This document shows positions 16,901-26,449 of a DNA stretch of 64,000 nt, piece after piece. Positions within the stretch are counted from its first letter, which is position 1; each line of letters opens with the position of its first letter. The notes beneath the pieces were generated by a model. The model ran no database searches. It saw nothing but the letters and a program-made list of their open reading frames with translations, and was not told where the DNA came from. The translations under genes were made by a program, and so were the position numbers. The stretch is taken from the NCBI RefSeq assembly GCF_001956915.1, contig NZ_MLJO01000021.1:52902-116901 (forward strand), in the 5' to 3' direction. This DNA comes from Intrasporangium flavum (GTDB taxonomy: Bacteria; Actinomycetota; Actinomycetes; Actinomycetales; Dermatophilaceae).

Positions 16901-18373
16901 GTGACGACGACCTCGCCGCGGCCTTCGCGCGGCCCGGAGCCACGCTCGCGCGGGCGCACCGCCGCGGAGATCGACGCGGCGACACACCCCGGGCGCGACC
17001 GCTGGGCCGACATGCTGCGCGCCGGGTCGCTCCTCGTCGTCGTCCTCGGGCACTGGCTCATGGTCGACATCACGGCCGACGGCCACATCTCCAACGCGCT
17101 CGTCGCGGTGCCGGCCCTGCAACCGCTCACGTGGGTGCTCCAGGTCATGCCGCTGTTCTTCCTCGTCGGTGGCGTGGCCCACGCGCACGCCCTCGAGTCG
17201 CTCGACCGCCGATGGCCCTCGCCGCGGGGCCGGTACGCCGCCTTCGTGCGGTCCCGCGCGACGCGCCTGCTGCGGCCGACGGCCGCGTTCCTCGTCGCCT
17301 GGGTCGGTCTTGGCGTCGTGGCACACCTCTCCGGCCTCACGTCCGGCTCCTCCGACCGGGCCCGGCTCGCCCGCGACGCGCTCGTCCTCGTGCCGCAGCT
17401 GCTGTGGTTCGTCGGCATCTACCTCGGGGCCTGCGCCTTCGCGCCGCTCATGCGGCGGCTGCACCTGCGGTTCGGCGTGTGGGTGGTCCTCACCCTCGTC
17501 GCGGCGGCGTGCGTCGTCGACGCCGTGCGCTTCGGAGGCGGCCCGGAGCTCGTCGGCAACCTCCAGTTCGCCCTCGTGTGGTTGGCCCTGCACCAGCTCG
17601 GGTTCCTCTGGCGCGACGGGCTGCTCACACCACGCATCGGTGCCCTGATGGCCGTGGGCGGCTACGCGACGATGGCCCTGCTCGTCGGGCTCGGGCCCTA
17701 CCCGGTGTCGATGGTCGGCCTGCCCGGGGAGGCCGTGTCGAACATGGCGCCGCCGACCGTCGCCCTCCTCGCGCAGGGCGTCGGCATCTGCGGGGTCGCG
17801 GCCGCGCTCCACCCGCTCGCCGACCGGGTCCTGGCTCGGCCCCGGGTGTGGAAGGGGGTCGTGCTCGCGAGCCCCTTCGCGATGACGGCGTTCCTCTGGC
17901 ACCTCACGGCCCTCATGGTCACGCTCCTCGCGCTCCGGGCCCTCGGCGTCACCCAGCCCGCGGTCGCCACAGTGTCCTGGTGGCTGACGCGTCCGGTGCT
18001 CTTCGTCGTGCTGGGCGCCGTGACCTCCGTGCTGGTCCTCGTCTTCGTGCGGTTCGACCGCGGTCCGCGGTCGGCCGGAGCGGCCGCCACCGGGCCGGTC
18101 GAGACGCGCCGGTGGCCCGACCCGCTCGCCGCGGTGGCCGCCCTCGTCACGTTCTTCGGCATCCTCATGGTCTCGATCGTCGGCGTCGACATCCTCGGCA
18201 ACCGTGCGGTCTTCTTCCTCGTCGGCGACGTCACGCCGGCCGTCGCGTTCGGCGTGCTGCTCTGCGGCACAGGCCTGCTGGCCGCCACCCGGCCCAGGGA
18301 AAGCGCGCGTCGCCGACGCGTGTGGCACGATCGCACGGACGACGACCTCCCGACGGAAGGACGACCCCGATGA
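16901..18373 (+). CDS. Acyltransferase-3 family membrane protein
   Basis: A 490-residue integral membrane acyltransferase of the OafA/WecH type with about ten transmembrane helices from residue 35 on. The first helix carries RWADMLRAGSLLVVVLGHW, the family's R-x10-H pair (catalytic histidine in TM1), and QVMPLFFLVGGVAHA follows. Family members transfer acetyl or other acyl groups to cell-wall sugars, lipids or antibiotics outside the membrane. The N-terminal 30 residues are disordered. The stop overlaps the ATG of the VOC gene (ATGA), so the two are coupled. Confidence 0.85.
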   Translation: MTTTSPRPSRGPEPRSRGRTAAEIDAATHPGRDRWADMLRAGSLLVVVLGHWLMVDITADGHISNALVAVPALQPLTWVLQVMPLFFLVGGVAHAHALESLDRRWPSPRGRYAAFVRSRATRLLRPTAAFLVAWVGLGVVAHLSGLTSGSSDRARLARDALVLVPQLLWFVGIYLGACAFAPLMRRLHLRFGVWVVLTLVAAACVVDAVRFGGGPELVGNLQFALVWLALHQLGFLWRDGLLTPRIGALMAVGGYATMALLVGLGPYPVSMVGLPGEAVSNMAPPTVALLAQGVGICGVAAALHPLADRVLARPRVWKGVVLASPFAMTAFLWHLTALMVTLLALRALGVTQPAVATVSWWLTRPVLFVVLGAVTSVLVLVFVRFDRGPRSAGAAATGPVETRRWPDPLAAVAALVTFFGILMVSIVGVDILGNRAVFFLVGDVTPAVAFGVLLCGTGLLAATRPRESARRRRVWHDRTDDDLPTEGRPR

Positions 18374-18762
18374 GGCTCAAGCTCGAGCTGGTTCCGCTGC
18401 CCGTGTCGGACGTCGACCGCGCCATCGCCTTCTACGTCGACACGCTCGGCTTCACCAAGGACGTCGACGTGCAGCCCGCCGACGGCGTCCGGGTCGTCCA
18501 GGCGACGCCGGAGGGCTCCGCGTGCTCGATCGGCTTCGGCACCGGCCTCGACGTGTACCGGGGCGAGCCCGGCAGCATCCGCGGCCTGCACCTCGTCGTC
18601 GAGGACGTCGACGCGGCCCGCGCCGAGCTGGTCCGGCGCGGCGTCGAGGTGAGCGAGGTCCACGACTTCGGCGGCGGCGTCCGGGGCGCGAGCTTCGCCG
18701 ACCCCGACGGCAACACCCTCGAGCTGCAGGAGATGGCCTGGCGTCGGGGCGAGGCCTTCTAG
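18370..18762 (+). CDS. VOC (glyoxalase/bleomycin-resistance) family protein
   Basis: A 130-residue vicinal-oxygen-chelate protein with paired beta-alpha-beta-beta-beta modules: KLELVPLPVSDVDRAIAFYV at the N-terminus and IRGLHLVVEDVDAARAELVR in the second half, closing with SFADPDGNTLELQEM, where the Glu is the usual metal ligand. Single-unit VOC proteins act as dimers. Substrate is unknown; coupling to the acyltransferase suggests shared expression, not necessarily shared chemistry. Confidence 0.9.
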   Translation: MRLKLELVPLPVSDVDRAIAFYVDTLGFTKDVDVQPADGVRVVQATPEGSACSIGFGTGLDVYRGEPGSIRGLHLVVEDVDAARAELVRRGVEVSEVHDFGGGVRGASFADPDGNTLELQEMAWRRGEAF

Positions 18763-18812
18763 TCCGGACAAACCACGGGCGGCCGGGGAACCCCTGCTGG
18801 CACAGTGGCGAC

Positions 18813-19667
18813 ATGGACGGGGCTGACCTGCCGATGGGCGCGCTCGCCGAGGCGATGCGTCGGGTGCTGCCGCCAGGCTCGCGCCGACGAGAGGTCGAGC
18901 ACGACGACACCCTCGTCGTCGACGTCGTCGCCCGGGCCGACGACGTGCTCGTGCGCTTCCGCTGGATGGGCTACCCGTACGACCTCGGCTTCGCCCTGGA
19001 CCCGGGCAGCGCGTACGCGCCGTTCGACGGTGCCGACGACTGGGCGGGACAGGCCGTCCTGCTGCTCGACGAGGAGCTGGGCACGGGTCTCGTGGCACGG
19101 GCCCGTCGTCACGAGCGGGACGGCTTCATCGAGCTGACGTCGCCCGACGTGCCGAGCGACCGGCGCTGCTACGTGCAGACGGTGCGACCAGGAGCTGACG
19201 TCGGGTGGAACGCGGTCCCGTTCGTCCGGCGCGACGGGCTCGACGCGTCGGTGGCCACGTCGCGACGCCGGGACGGGACGTTGCTCTCGTGGCATCTCGC
19301 CCACGTCGACGACGTCAGCGGAGCGCCGTACGTGGGCCACGCCGTCGTCGTGCGCCTCGACGCCGACACAGCCCTGCTCGAGGAGTGCGTCACCACGCCG
19401 GGGACCCCGGGTTCGGTGACGCTCGACCTCTGCCGGCTCGCCGCCCACTCCGCCTCGTGGCACGGGGCCCGGAGCGTCGTCACCGACCTCGAGCACCCGG
19501 CGCTCGGGATCCTGGGGTTCGAGGACCGGGGTGGGCAGCGGGTGCTCGACACGCGGTTCCTGTCGGTCGACCACGACGCAGCGGACCGGCTCGTCGCAGC
19601 CCAGCCGGACTGGCGGCCACCCCGAGCCCGCCGTAGATGGGGACGCTTGCACATCGCGTCCTCCTGA
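18813..19667 (+). CDS. Hypothetical protein
   Basis: A 284-residue protein that I do not recognise. No signal peptide, membrane helix or cofactor motif is visible. The composition is soluble (Asp, Arg and Val rich) with the repeated theme DDTLVVDVVARADDVLVRFRW and GYPYDLGFALDP, suggesting beta-strand-rich structure. The ATG at 18813 has no ribosome-binding site but CACAGT ends six bases upstream, in line with leaderless starts elsewhere in the window. It appears monocistronic. Confidence 0.7.
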   Translation: MDGADLPMGALAEAMRRVLPPGSRRREVEHDDTLVVDVVARADDVLVRFRWMGYPYDLGFALDPGSAYAPFDGADDWAGQAVLLLDEELGTGLVARARRHERDGFIELTSPDVPSDRRCYVQTVRPGADVGWNAVPFVRRDGLDASVATSRRRDGTLLSWHLAHVDDVSGAPYVGHAVVVRLDADTALLEECVTTPGTPGSVTLDLCRLAAHSASWHGARSVVTDLEHPALGILGFEDRGGQRVLDTRFLSVDHDAADRLVAAQPDWRPPRARRRWGRLHIASS

Positions 19668-19797
19668 ATTCGGGTGACGGGTGCGGGTCCGCCTCGGGAG
19701 TACGGGTTTGCGCCAGCGATGCGTCACGCGGTGCGCACGCGCAGAGCAACCGCGCACCGCTGGTGGAGGTGCTCACCTGACCGGAGAAACGGCCTTA

Positions 19798-19823
19798 ACC
19801 GGTCGAACCGGTGAGACTGGTTG
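19798..19823. promoter_or_regulatory. AACCGGT repeat cluster, possible operator
   Basis: AACCGGTC-N10-GACTGGTT forms an imperfect dyad (one mismatch) and a second AACCGGT lies inside, about 35 bases before the CGNR gene start. It could be an autoregulatory site for that protein. Weak evidence. Confidence 0.3.
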
Positions 19824-19856
19824 GCACACCGAGCCCCGACGCGTCACACTGCCGTC

Positions 19857-20480
19857 GTGTTCAAGTACGTCGTCGACGACCGGGAGCTGCCGACGCAGGT
19901 CGCCGGGCACCCGGCCCTCGAGCTGTGCAACACGAGCGCCGGCTGGGACCTGCCGACCGCCCGCCGCGGCGAGTACCTCACCTCCTACGACGACCTGGCC
20001 GTCTGGGCCCGCGAGGTCGGCCTCGTCGACGAGGTGGCCACGGTGCGCCTGCGCCGCGCAGCCGCCGCACACCCGAGCCGGGCGCGCGCCATCCTGCGCG
20101 AGGTGCACCGGCTGCGCACCGACGTGCACGACCTCGTCCTGGGCGGGGCCGGCCCCGCGGCGCTCGGACGCGTGGGCAGCCTTGCGGCAGAAGCGCGTCA
20201 GTGCCAGGCGCTCGAACGCACGGCAGGCGCCACCCGCTGGGTGTTCACCCGTGACGCGGGCCTGCACGAACCGCTGTACGCGGCCGCGCTGAGTGCCGCC
20301 GACCTGCTCACCGCGGACACCCCGGTCGCCGTGTCGGCGTGCCCCGGCGACGCGTGCGGCTGGGTCTTCCTCAACCCGAGCGGCCGGCGTCGGTGGTGCA
20401 TCATGGCCGTCTGCGGCAACCGGGCCAAGGCCCGCGCCTACGCCGAGCGCCACGCGTCGACGGAACCCGCTGCCCCCTGA
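19857..20480 (+). CDS. CGNR zinc-finger (ABATE domain) protein
   Basis: A 207-residue protein with an N-terminal ABATE domain (residues about 5-130, HPALELCNTSAGWDLPT and YLTSYDDLAVWAREVGLVD) and a C-terminal zinc finger of the CGNR type: CPGDACGWVFLN...RRRWCIMAVCGNRAKARAY, with Cys-x4-Cys and Cys-x4-CGNR. Members are thought to be stress-linked transcription regulators. GTG 19857 is preferred to the ATG at 19821 because the family starts close to it and CACACT ends six bases before it. Confidence 0.9.
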   Translation: MFKYVVDDRELPTQVAGHPALELCNTSAGWDLPTARRGEYLTSYDDLAVWAREVGLVDEVATVRLRRAAAAHPSRARAILREVHRLRTDVHDLVLGGAGPAALGRVGSLAAEARQCQALERTAGATRWVFTRDAGLHEPLYAAALSAADLLTADTPVAVSACPGDACGWVFLNPSGRRRWCIMAVCGNRAKARAYAERHASTEPAAP

Positions 20481-20500
20481 CGCGCCGCCCCTGACGCAGC

Positions 20501-20537
20501 GAAGGAGCAGCCCGTCCGGGTGACGGGCTGCTCCTTC
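20501..20537. terminator. Bidirectional terminator
   Basis: Perfect 15-bp arms (20501-20515, 20523-20537) around a 7-base loop, with GAAGGAG/CTCCTTC ends, between the convergent CGNR and acyl-CoA dehydrogenase genes. Confidence 0.85.
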
Positions 20538-20574
20538 GACGGGATCGGACGCCGACGGCGCCCGACCGTGAGGG

Positions 20575-22437
20575 TCAGAAGGCGGACTCGGGGACGTCCA
20601 TGAGGTCGTTGTCGATGGCCTCGGCGATGGAGCGCTCGGCGGCGATCTTCGGCAGGACGTTCTTGGCGTAGAACGAGGCCGCGGCCACCTTGCCCGTGTA
20701 GAAGTCGGCGTCCTTGCCCGAGGCGCCGGCCTCGAGCGCCTTCTGCGCGACCTCCGCCTGGCGCAGCAACAGCCAGCCGACGACGAGGTCGCCCGCCGAC
20801 AGCAGCAGGCGCGTCGTGTTCTGGCCGACCTTGTAGAGGTTGGACACCTCGCCGCCCATGCGCGGGTCGCTCTTCATGAGCGTGTCGATCATGTGGCCGA
20901 GGATCCCCTGGACGTCCTCGAGGGCCCGGCCGAGCAGCTCACGCTCGGTGTCGAGCGAGCCGCCGAGGTCCTTGGCGAACTCCTGGATCTGGCCGGCGAC
21001 GTGCTGCAGGGCCTGGCCCTTGTCGCGGACGATCTTGCGGAAGAAGAAGTCGAGGCCCTGGATCGCCGTGGTGCCCTCGTAGAGGGTGTCGATCTTGGCG
21101 TCGCGGACGTACTGCTCGATCGGGTAGTCCTGCAGGAAGCCCGAACCGCCCAGCGTCTGCAGCGACTCCGTGCCGAGCAGCACCCACGCGCGTTCGGAGC
21201 CGAGGCCCTTGACGATCGGCAGGAGCAGGTCGCTGACGCGGTTGGCGAGGTCGGCCTCGGAGCCCTTCTCGACCGCCGCGGCGGGGTTGCCCTGCTGGGC
21301 CTGGTTGACGGTGTCCTGCTGGCTGGCCGTGTAGATGACGAGCGCGCGCAGGCCCTCGGCGTAGGCCTTCTGCAGCATGAGCGAGCGGCGCACGTCGGGG
21401 TGGTGGGTGATGGTGACGCGCGGGGCCGACTTGTCGGTCATCTGCGTCAGGTCGGCGCCCTGGACGCGCTCCTTGGCGTACTCGAGCGCGTTGAGGTAGC
21501 CGGTCGAGAGGGTCGCGATCGCCTTGGTGCCCACGAACATCCGGGCGTTCTCGATGACCTTGAACATCTGGGCGATGCCGTCGTGGACGTCGCCGAGCAG
21601 GGTGCCGACGGCCGGCTCGTTCTCGCCGAAGGTCACCTCGCAGGTCGTGCTGACCTTGAGGCCCATCTTGTGCTCGACGTTGGTGACGTAGGCGCCGTTG
21701 CGCTCGCCGAGCTCGCCGGTCTCGAGGTCGACGTGGAACTTCGGGACGATGAACAGCGACAGGCCTTTGGTGCCGGGGCCGGCGCCCTCGGGGCGGGCGA
21801 GGACGAAGTGCACGACGTTGTCGACGAGGTCGCTCTCGGCGCTGGTGATGAAGCGCTTGACGCCCTCGATGTGCCACGTGCCGTCGGGCTGCTGGACTGC
21901 CTTGGTGCGGCCGGCGCCGACGTCGGAGCCGGCGTCGGGCTCGGTGAGGACCATCGTCGTGTGCCAGGCCTTGTCGACGACGTGCTTGGCCAGCTTCTTC
22001 TGGTCGTCGGTGCCGAGGTGCCACAGGAGGTTCGCGAACGAGTAGCTCGCCGTGTACATGTGGATCGCGGGGTTCGCGCCGCAGACCATCTCGGCCACCG
22101 ACCAGCGCAGCGAGGCGGGCACGACCATGCCGCCGAGCTCGGCCGGCACGTCGAGGTTGCCCCAGTCGCCGTCGACGTACGCGCGGAAGCTCTTCCGGAA
22201 CGAGTCCGGCATCGTGACGCTCTTGGTGGCTGGGTCGTACACCGGCGGGTTGCGGTCGGAGTCGAGGAGGCTGTCGGCCAGCTCGTGCTCGGCGAGGCGG
22301 GACACCTCGCGGAGGATGTCCTTGGCGGCGTCGACGTCGAGGTCGCCGTAGATGCCCTGGCCGAGCACCTCGCCCCGGCCGAAGACCTCGAAGAGGTTGA
22401 ACTCGAGGTCGCGCACGTTGCTCTTGTAGTGGCCCAT
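20575..22437 (-). CDS. Long-form (FadE5-like) acyl-CoA dehydrogenase
   Basis: A 620-residue acyl-CoA dehydrogenase of the long family with the C-terminal AcylCoA_dh_C-type domain, similar in length and layout to mycobacterial FadE5. The N-terminal helical domain is followed by the FAD-binding barrel ([20 protein letters not shown], where E/T/D/S line the flavin). The [20 protein letters not shown] segment carries the catalytic-glutamate region (YEGTT). FadE5 accepts a wide range of acyl chain lengths. GTGGAGGACC precedes the ATG at 22437. Two TACCG-type dyads about 100-140 bases upstream and a TetR gene before them suggest acyl-CoA-responsive control. Electrons would go to ETF and then the EtfD-like protein at 54.9 kb. 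Confidence 0.92.
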   Translation of the reverse strand: MGHYKSNVRDLEFNLFEVFGRGEVLGQGIYGDLDVDAAKDILREVSRLAEHELADSLLDSDRNPPVYDPATKSVTMPDSFRKSFRAYVDGDWGNLDVPAELGGMVVPASLRWSVAEMVCGANPAIHMYTASYSFANLLWHLGTDDQKKLAKHVVDKAWHTTMVLTEPDAGSDVGAGRTKAVQQPDGTWHIEGVKRFITSAESDLVDNVVHFVLARPEGAGPGTKGLSLFIVPKFHVDLETGELGERNGAYVTNVEHKMGLKVSTTCEVTFGENEPAVGTLLGDVHDGIAQMFKVIENARMFVGTKAIATLSTGYLNALEYAKERVQGADLTQMTDKSAPRVTITHHPDVRRSLMLQKAYAEGLRALVIYTASQQDTVNQAQQGNPAAAVEKGSEADLANRVSDLLLPIVKGLGSERAWVLLGTESLQTLGGSGFLQDYPIEQYVRDAKIDTLYEGTTAIQGLDFFFRKIVRDKGQALQHVAGQIQEFAKDLGGSLDTERELLGRALEDVQGILGHMIDTLMKSDPRMGGEVSNLYKVGQNTTRLLLSAGDLVVGWLLLRQAEVAQKALEAGASGKDADFYTGKVAAASFYAKNVLPKIAAERSIAEAIDNDLMDVPESAF

Positions 22438-22538
22438 GGGGTCCTCCACCGTTCTGTCGCTGGGACCGTCGTCGGTCGCTGGAGCTGTCTGTGGACGGTC
22501 GCTCGGTCGCCACGCGCACGGCAGCGGGCGCACCAAGT

Positions 22539-22575
22539 TACTGGCCGGTCACATCCATGATGCTACCGACCGGTA
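22539..22575. promoter_or_regulatory. Paired TetR-type operator dyads
   Basis: TACCGACCGGTA (22564-22575) is a perfect TACCG-N2-CGGTA palindrome. TACTGGCCGGTC (22539-22550) is a degraded copy whose centre is 25 bases away. They lie between the TetR gene and the fadE gene in the latter's promoter region, so they are probable repressor sites for fadE. Which TetR binds is not shown by sequence. Confidence 0.5.
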
Positions 22576-22653
22576 ATGAGCGCAAGAGGGGCGTCCCGGA
22601 CGGCCTCGTCGCGCGGGGTCCTTCCCGGGGTGGGGCGCGGGGTGGTGCTCCGG

Positions 22654-23394
22654 CTACGGCGCGCCGGCGGCGTCGCGGTCGGCGAGGCCGAGCATGACGA
22701 GCAGCTCGGCGAGCCGGCCCTCGAAGAGCTCCTCGGCGTCGTCGATGGCCCACTTGAGGTGGCCGAACACCTCGGTGGCCACGGCGCCGTAGAGGCTCTG
22801 CCAGCAGTACACGTAGAGCATCGCGGCGTTGATGTCGATGGGCAGCCCCACGCCCCGGACAAACTCGTCGAGCTGGGCGCGGACTCCCTTGGGGATCGGG
22901 CGGTTCCACCGCATCCCGTGACCCTCGCGGTCGATCTCGGCGAAGACCTCGAGCCACACGAGGGCGAAGCCCTGCCCGCCGTCGGCCGAGCCGTGCTTGT
23001 CGTCGTGGTCGACGACGACGCCGGGGATCGGGGCGCCGAACAGGAGCGAGAACTCGGGGACGTGCGACAGGGCCCAGAGCCGGAATGCGCGGGCCGTGTG
23101 GCACAGCCGCTCGGCGGCGCTCGCACCCTTCCGCTCGTCGCGGGCGGCGTAGAGGTGGGCGCCGAGCTCGCCGTAGAGGTCGACGCAGACGCGCCCGAGG
23201 AGGGCCTCGCGCGAGTCGAAGTAGCGGTAGATCGCCGGGGCCGTCATGCCAACCCGCTCGGCGACCGCGCGCACGGTGACCGCCTCGACGCCGCCCTCCA
23301 CGAGCAGCTCGCGGGCAGCGTGGCTCAGCTCGGCCTGGGTGGCGGCGAAGAGCCGCTCGCGGCGGGTGGATTCGGTCTTGACGGGATCCGGCAC
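22654..23394 (-). CDS. TetR/AcrR-family regulator
   Basis: A 246-residue regulator. The N-terminal HTH reads LLVEGGVEAVTVRAVAERVG followed by the recognition helix MTAPAIYRYFDSREALLG, a standard TetR pattern. The C-terminal ligand domain resembles the WHG type. It is transcribed divergently from the MMPL transporter with a palindrome-rich 70-base spacer, and in the same direction as the fadE gene 217 bases downstream, so it may control both. A fatty acyl-CoA or lipid ligand would fit, but that is inference. Confidence 0.88.
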   Translation of the reverse strand: MPDPVKTESTRRERLFAATQAELSHAARELLVEGGVEAVTVRAVAERVGMTAPAIYRYFDSREALLGRVCVDLYGELGAHLYAARDERKGASAAERLCHTARAFRLWALSHVPEFSLLFGAPIPGVVVDHDDKHGSADGGQGFALVWLEVFAEIDREGHGMRWNRPIPKGVRAQLDEFVRGVGLPIDINAAMLYVYCWQSLYGAVATEVFGHLKWAIDDAEELFEGRLAELLVMLGLADRDAAGAP

Positions 23395-23399
23395 GTCAG

Positions 23400-23428
23400 A
23401 ACTATAGTTGATCGCGCTAGTTAACGTT
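23400..23428. promoter_or_regulatory. Divergent operator region between tetR and mmpL
   Basis: AACTATAGTT (23400-23409) is a perfect 10-bp palindrome and CTAGTTAACGTT (23417-23428) contains GTTAAC and AACGTT. The AT-rich pair stands out in this genome and fits TetR operators over the two divergent promoters. Confidence 0.5.
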
Positions 23429-23464
23429 GTTCACCAACACGAGCAAGAGTCATCGGAGATGAAC

Positions 23465-25672
23465 ATGTTCCAGACCTTGGGTCGCGTCGTCACCGACGGC
23501 CGACGCGTCGTCGTCGCCCTCGCCGTGCTCGTCGCCGTCGCCGCCGGCGCGTTCGGCCTCGGTGTCTTCGGCTCCCTGACCAACGGCGGCTTCGACGACC
23601 CGAACAGCGAGAGCGGCCGCGCCGCGACCCTGCTCGAGTCGCGCGTCGCCCGCACCTCGCCCGACCTCGTCGTCCTCGTCGACAGCCCGCACTGGACGGT
23701 CGCCGACCCGGCCTACCGAGCCACCGTCGAGTCGGCCCTCGCGGCGCTGCCGGCTGCCGACGTCGTGGCCACCCACACGTACTGGAGCACCCGCAGCGAC
23801 GCGTTCGTCGCGCCCGGCGGCCACACCACCTACGCCGCGGTGACCCTGCGCGACCCGCAGGTGCTCACGCAGGACGCCGCCGCCGTCGACACGCTGCGCA
23901 GCCGGCTGACCGACGCGGGCTACGGCGTCCGTCTCGGCGGTCCGGCCGGCGCCAACCTCGACATCTCCGACCGCGTCGCCGCCGACATCGGTCGCGCCGA
24001 GTCCATGTCGATGCCGATCCTGCTCGTCCTGCTCGTCGTCATCTTCGGCAGCGTCGTGGCGGCCTCGCTGCCGCTGCTCGTGGGCGGCCTGTCGATCGTG
24101 GGCGCGTTCGCCGCCATCCGGGCGGTCACCTCGTTCACCGACGTCAGCATCTTCGCGATCAACCTCGTGACGATCCTCGGTCTCGGGCTCGCCATCGACT
24201 ACGGCCTGCTCATGGTCGGGCGCTTCCGCGAGGAGCTCGCCGCCGGGCACGACCGCTTCGCCGCGACGCGTCGGACCGTGGCCACCGCCGGGCGGACCGT
24301 CGCCGTGTCCGCGGCCACCGTCGCCGTCGCCCTGTCCGGGCTGCTGCTGTTCCCGCAGACCTTCCTGCGCTCCATGGGGATCGGCGGGATGGCGGCCGTC
24401 CTCATCGCCGCGGTGGCCGCGGTCGTCGTGCTGCCCGCCGTCCTCGCGATGCTCGGCAACCGCGTCGACCGGTGGTCACTGCGCCGGTCGCACCGCGTCG
24501 AGCGCGGCACCGGGTTCTGGTCGCGCCTGGCTGAGCTCGTGATGCGGCGACCGGTCGTCTTCCTCGCCTCGGGCCTCGCGGTCCTCGCGGTGCTCGCCGC
24601 CCCCTTCCTCGGCGTGCGCTTCGGTGGCGTCGACGAGCGGGTGCTGCCGGCTGACGCCGAGACGCGGCAGGTGAGCCAGGTGCTCGCCCAGGACTTCGGC
24701 GTCACGACGACCGACCCCGTCGTGGTCGCCGCGACGCTCGACGCGCCGGTCGCCTCCGCCGAGGGCCAGGCCGTGCTCGGCCGCTACCTGGCCGACCTGC
24801 GCCGTCTCGACGGCGTGACGGGTGCGCAGGTCGTCGGGGCCGACGGTGACCTCGCCGCCGTCTCGCTGACCTACCAGGGGGAGTCGCTCGACCAGCAGGC
24901 CAAGGACGTCGTCGCCGGGGTGCGCGGGCTGCACACCGACGGTGTCCGCCAGGCCCTCGTCACCGGCCCGACGGCGCAGCTCATCGACCGGCTCGACTCG
25001 ATCGGCGCGACGCTGCCGCTCATGGGCCTCGTCGTGGCCGGCGCGACGTTCCTGCTCCTCTTCCTGGCCTTCGGCTCGCTGCTCATGCCGCTCAAGGCGA
25101 TCCTGCTCAACGTCGCGACGCTCGCCGCCACCCTCGGCGTCGTCACCTGGGTCTTCCAGGAGGGGCACCTGTCCGCGTGGCTCGGCTTCGAGTCCACGGG
25201 CTTCGTCGAGGCCACCCAGCCGATCCTCGTCATGACGCTCGTCTTCGGCCTGTCGATGGACTACGAGGTGTTCCTGCTCTCCCGGATCCGCGAGCAGTAC
25301 GACCGCAGCGGCGACAACCGCGCGGCCGTGGCGGCCGGCATGCAGCGCACGGGCCGGATCATCACCTCGGCGGCCCTGCTCATCCTCGTGGTCATCGGCT
25401 TCTTCTCGGCGTCGTCGATCACCTTCATCAAGCTCATCGGCGTGGCGATGATCGTCGCGATCGTCCTCGACGCGCTGCTCGTGCGCATGGTCGTCGTGCC
25501 GGCCACGATGCGGCTGCTCGGTGACGCGAACTGGTGGCTGCCCGGGCCGCTGGCGCGGGTGTACTCCCGGTTCGGCATCCGCGAGGAGGGTGATGCGTCG
25601 GGGGCGCAGGGCGAGCCCGGCGCGGCGGGACCCGGGGCGACGCCGCGTCCCGACCCGGTGTCGGTGGGCTGA
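23465..25672 (+). CDS. MMPL-family RND transporter
   Basis: A 735-residue permease with two repeats, each a transmembrane helix, an extracytoplasmic domain and a group of five to six helices. The second helix groups carry the family's proton-relay motifs: LGLGLAIDYGLLMVGRFREE in the first repeat and FGLSMDYEVFLLSRIREQYD in the second, with the conserved Asp-Tyr pairs. MMPL proteins export lipids or lipophilic drugs across the cytoplasmic membrane. ATG 23465 (MFQTLGRVV) is preferred over 23459 because GGAG at 23455-23458 is properly spaced for it. Control is likely by the divergent TetR. Confidence 0.9.
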   Translation: MFQTLGRVVTDGRRVVVALAVLVAVAAGAFGLGVFGSLTNGGFDDPNSESGRAATLLESRVARTSPDLVVLVDSPHWTVADPAYRATVESALAALPAADVVATHTYWSTRSDAFVAPGGHTTYAAVTLRDPQVLTQDAAAVDTLRSRLTDAGYGVRLGGPAGANLDISDRVAADIGRAESMSMPILLVLLVVIFGSVVAASLPLLVGGLSIVGAFAAIRAVTSFTDVSIFAINLVTILGLGLAIDYGLLMVGRFREELAAGHDRFAATRRTVATAGRTVAVSAATVAVALSGLLLFPQTFLRSMGIGGMAAVLIAAVAAVVVLPAVLAMLGNRVDRWSLRRSHRVERGTGFWSRLAELVMRRPVVFLASGLAVLAVLAAPFLGVRFGGVDERVLPADAETRQVSQVLAQDFGVTTTDPVVVAATLDAPVASAEGQAVLGRYLADLRRLDGVTGAQVVGADGDLAAVSLTYQGESLDQQAKDVVAGVRGLHTDGVRQALVTGPTAQLIDRLDSIGATLPLMGLVVAGATFLLLFLAFGSLLMPLKAILLNVATLAATLGVVTWVFQEGHLSAWLGFESTGFVEATQPILVMTLVFGLSMDYEVFLLSRIREQYDRSGDNRAAVAAGMQRTGRIITSAALLILVVIGFFSASSITFIKLIGVAMIVAIVLDALLVRMVVVPATMRLLGDANWWLPGPLARVYSRFGIREEGDASGAQGEPGAAGPGATPRPDPVSVG

Positions 25673-25703
25673 GCCGCCGCGCCGCGGTCGGGCGGCGGAC
25701 GCA

Positions 25704-25735
25704 CGAAGGGCCCGGTCGCGAGACCGGGCCCTTCG
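25704..25735. terminator. Bidirectional terminator
   Basis: Perfect 14-bp arms (25704-25717, 25722-25735) with a GCGA loop between the mmpL gene and the reverse-strand tRNA-Gly. It can end both. Confidence 0.85.
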
Positions 25736-25740
25736 TCTTC

Positions 25741-25814
25741 TGGAGCAGGCGGCACGGATTGCACGTGCGTCTTCCTTCTGGAAGAAGGCTGTTCTGCTAC
25801 TGAACTACACCTGC
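25741..25814 (-). tRNA. tRNA-Gly(TCC)
   Basis: On the reverse strand a 74-nt cloverleaf with encoded CCA. The acceptor stem is GCAGGTG/CGCCTGC with one wobble, the anticodon loop CTTCCAG gives anticodon TCC, the T-stem is GCACG/CGTGC with loop TGCAATC, and the discriminator is T. The first anticodon-stem pair appears mismatched. Confidence 0.92.
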
Positions 25815-25951
25815 GAGGCGTCGCCCACCGTAGCGGACGCCCGCCCCGACCGTCCAACCGGACGCGCCGTCACGCCCTGGCACGCTGCGCCGCACTCCGG
25901 CGCGCTCCGGGCACGCCCCACAGCTCGGGGACGTGCCCGGGGCGACGGTGC

Positions 25952-26449
25952 TCAGCCGTGCCGGACGCGGCGCGCGAAGGCCGCGGAGCGCGTCCGAAGC
26001 TCCTCGACGCGGCGGTCGACGAGCGCGTGCGGGTCGAGGCCGCCCTCGAGGGCGTTGGGCAGCCGTCGCACGTGCGCCGAGCAGCTGAAGTCGGCGTGCA
26101 CGAGCGTGCCGAGGCTGTTGCCCTCGCGCCCGGCGGCGCCGGCGCGGCGGGCGACGAACAGCGACACGTCGCCCGTGGCGAAGACGTCCTCGCACCAGGC
26201 GCACATGGCACTGCGGCCGCCCTTCTTCTCGCTCGCCCGGAGCATGAAGCCGATCGGCTCGTCGTCGACGGGCACGACGACGTACGCGCGCTGCGGGTTG
26301 CTGCGGTCGGTCCAGCCCAGGTAGTCGAGGGCCTCCCAGCCGTCGGCGGTGAACGACTCGAAACGGTTGGGCATCGGCGCCTGCTTCGCCTCTCGTCGCG
26401 AGCAGTTGACGAGCGAGGCGCGGATCTCGTTCTCGGACAGTGGTTTCAC
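25952..26449 (-). CDS. FBP-domain (EF-G-binding, FusB/FusC-like) protein
   Basis: A 165-residue protein of the FBP family, whose members bind elongation factor G (FusB and FusC rescue it from fusidic acid). The N-terminal helical part (KPLSENEIRASLVNCSRREA) and the C-terminal zinc-binding part are seen: CAWCEDVF (CxxC) and the later FSCSAHVRRL. In most actinobacteria this protein is not a resistance factor but has an unknown role with the ribosome. The GTG at 26449 follows AAGGA. No operon partner. Confidence 0.85.
   Translation of the reverse strand: MKPLSENEIRASLVNCSRREAKQAPMPNRFESFTADGWEALDYLGWTDRSNPQRAYVVVPVDDEPIGFMLRASEKKGGRSAMCAWCEDVFATGDVSLFVARRAGAAGREGNSLGTLVHADFSCSAHVRRLPNALEGGLDPHALVDRRVEELRTRSAAFARRVRHG

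Noticed and set aside
19821..19856. Upstream ATG start for the CGNR protein
   Set aside because: The extra 12 residues are not family-like, and the GTG at 19857 fits the leaderless layout and the common start of the family.
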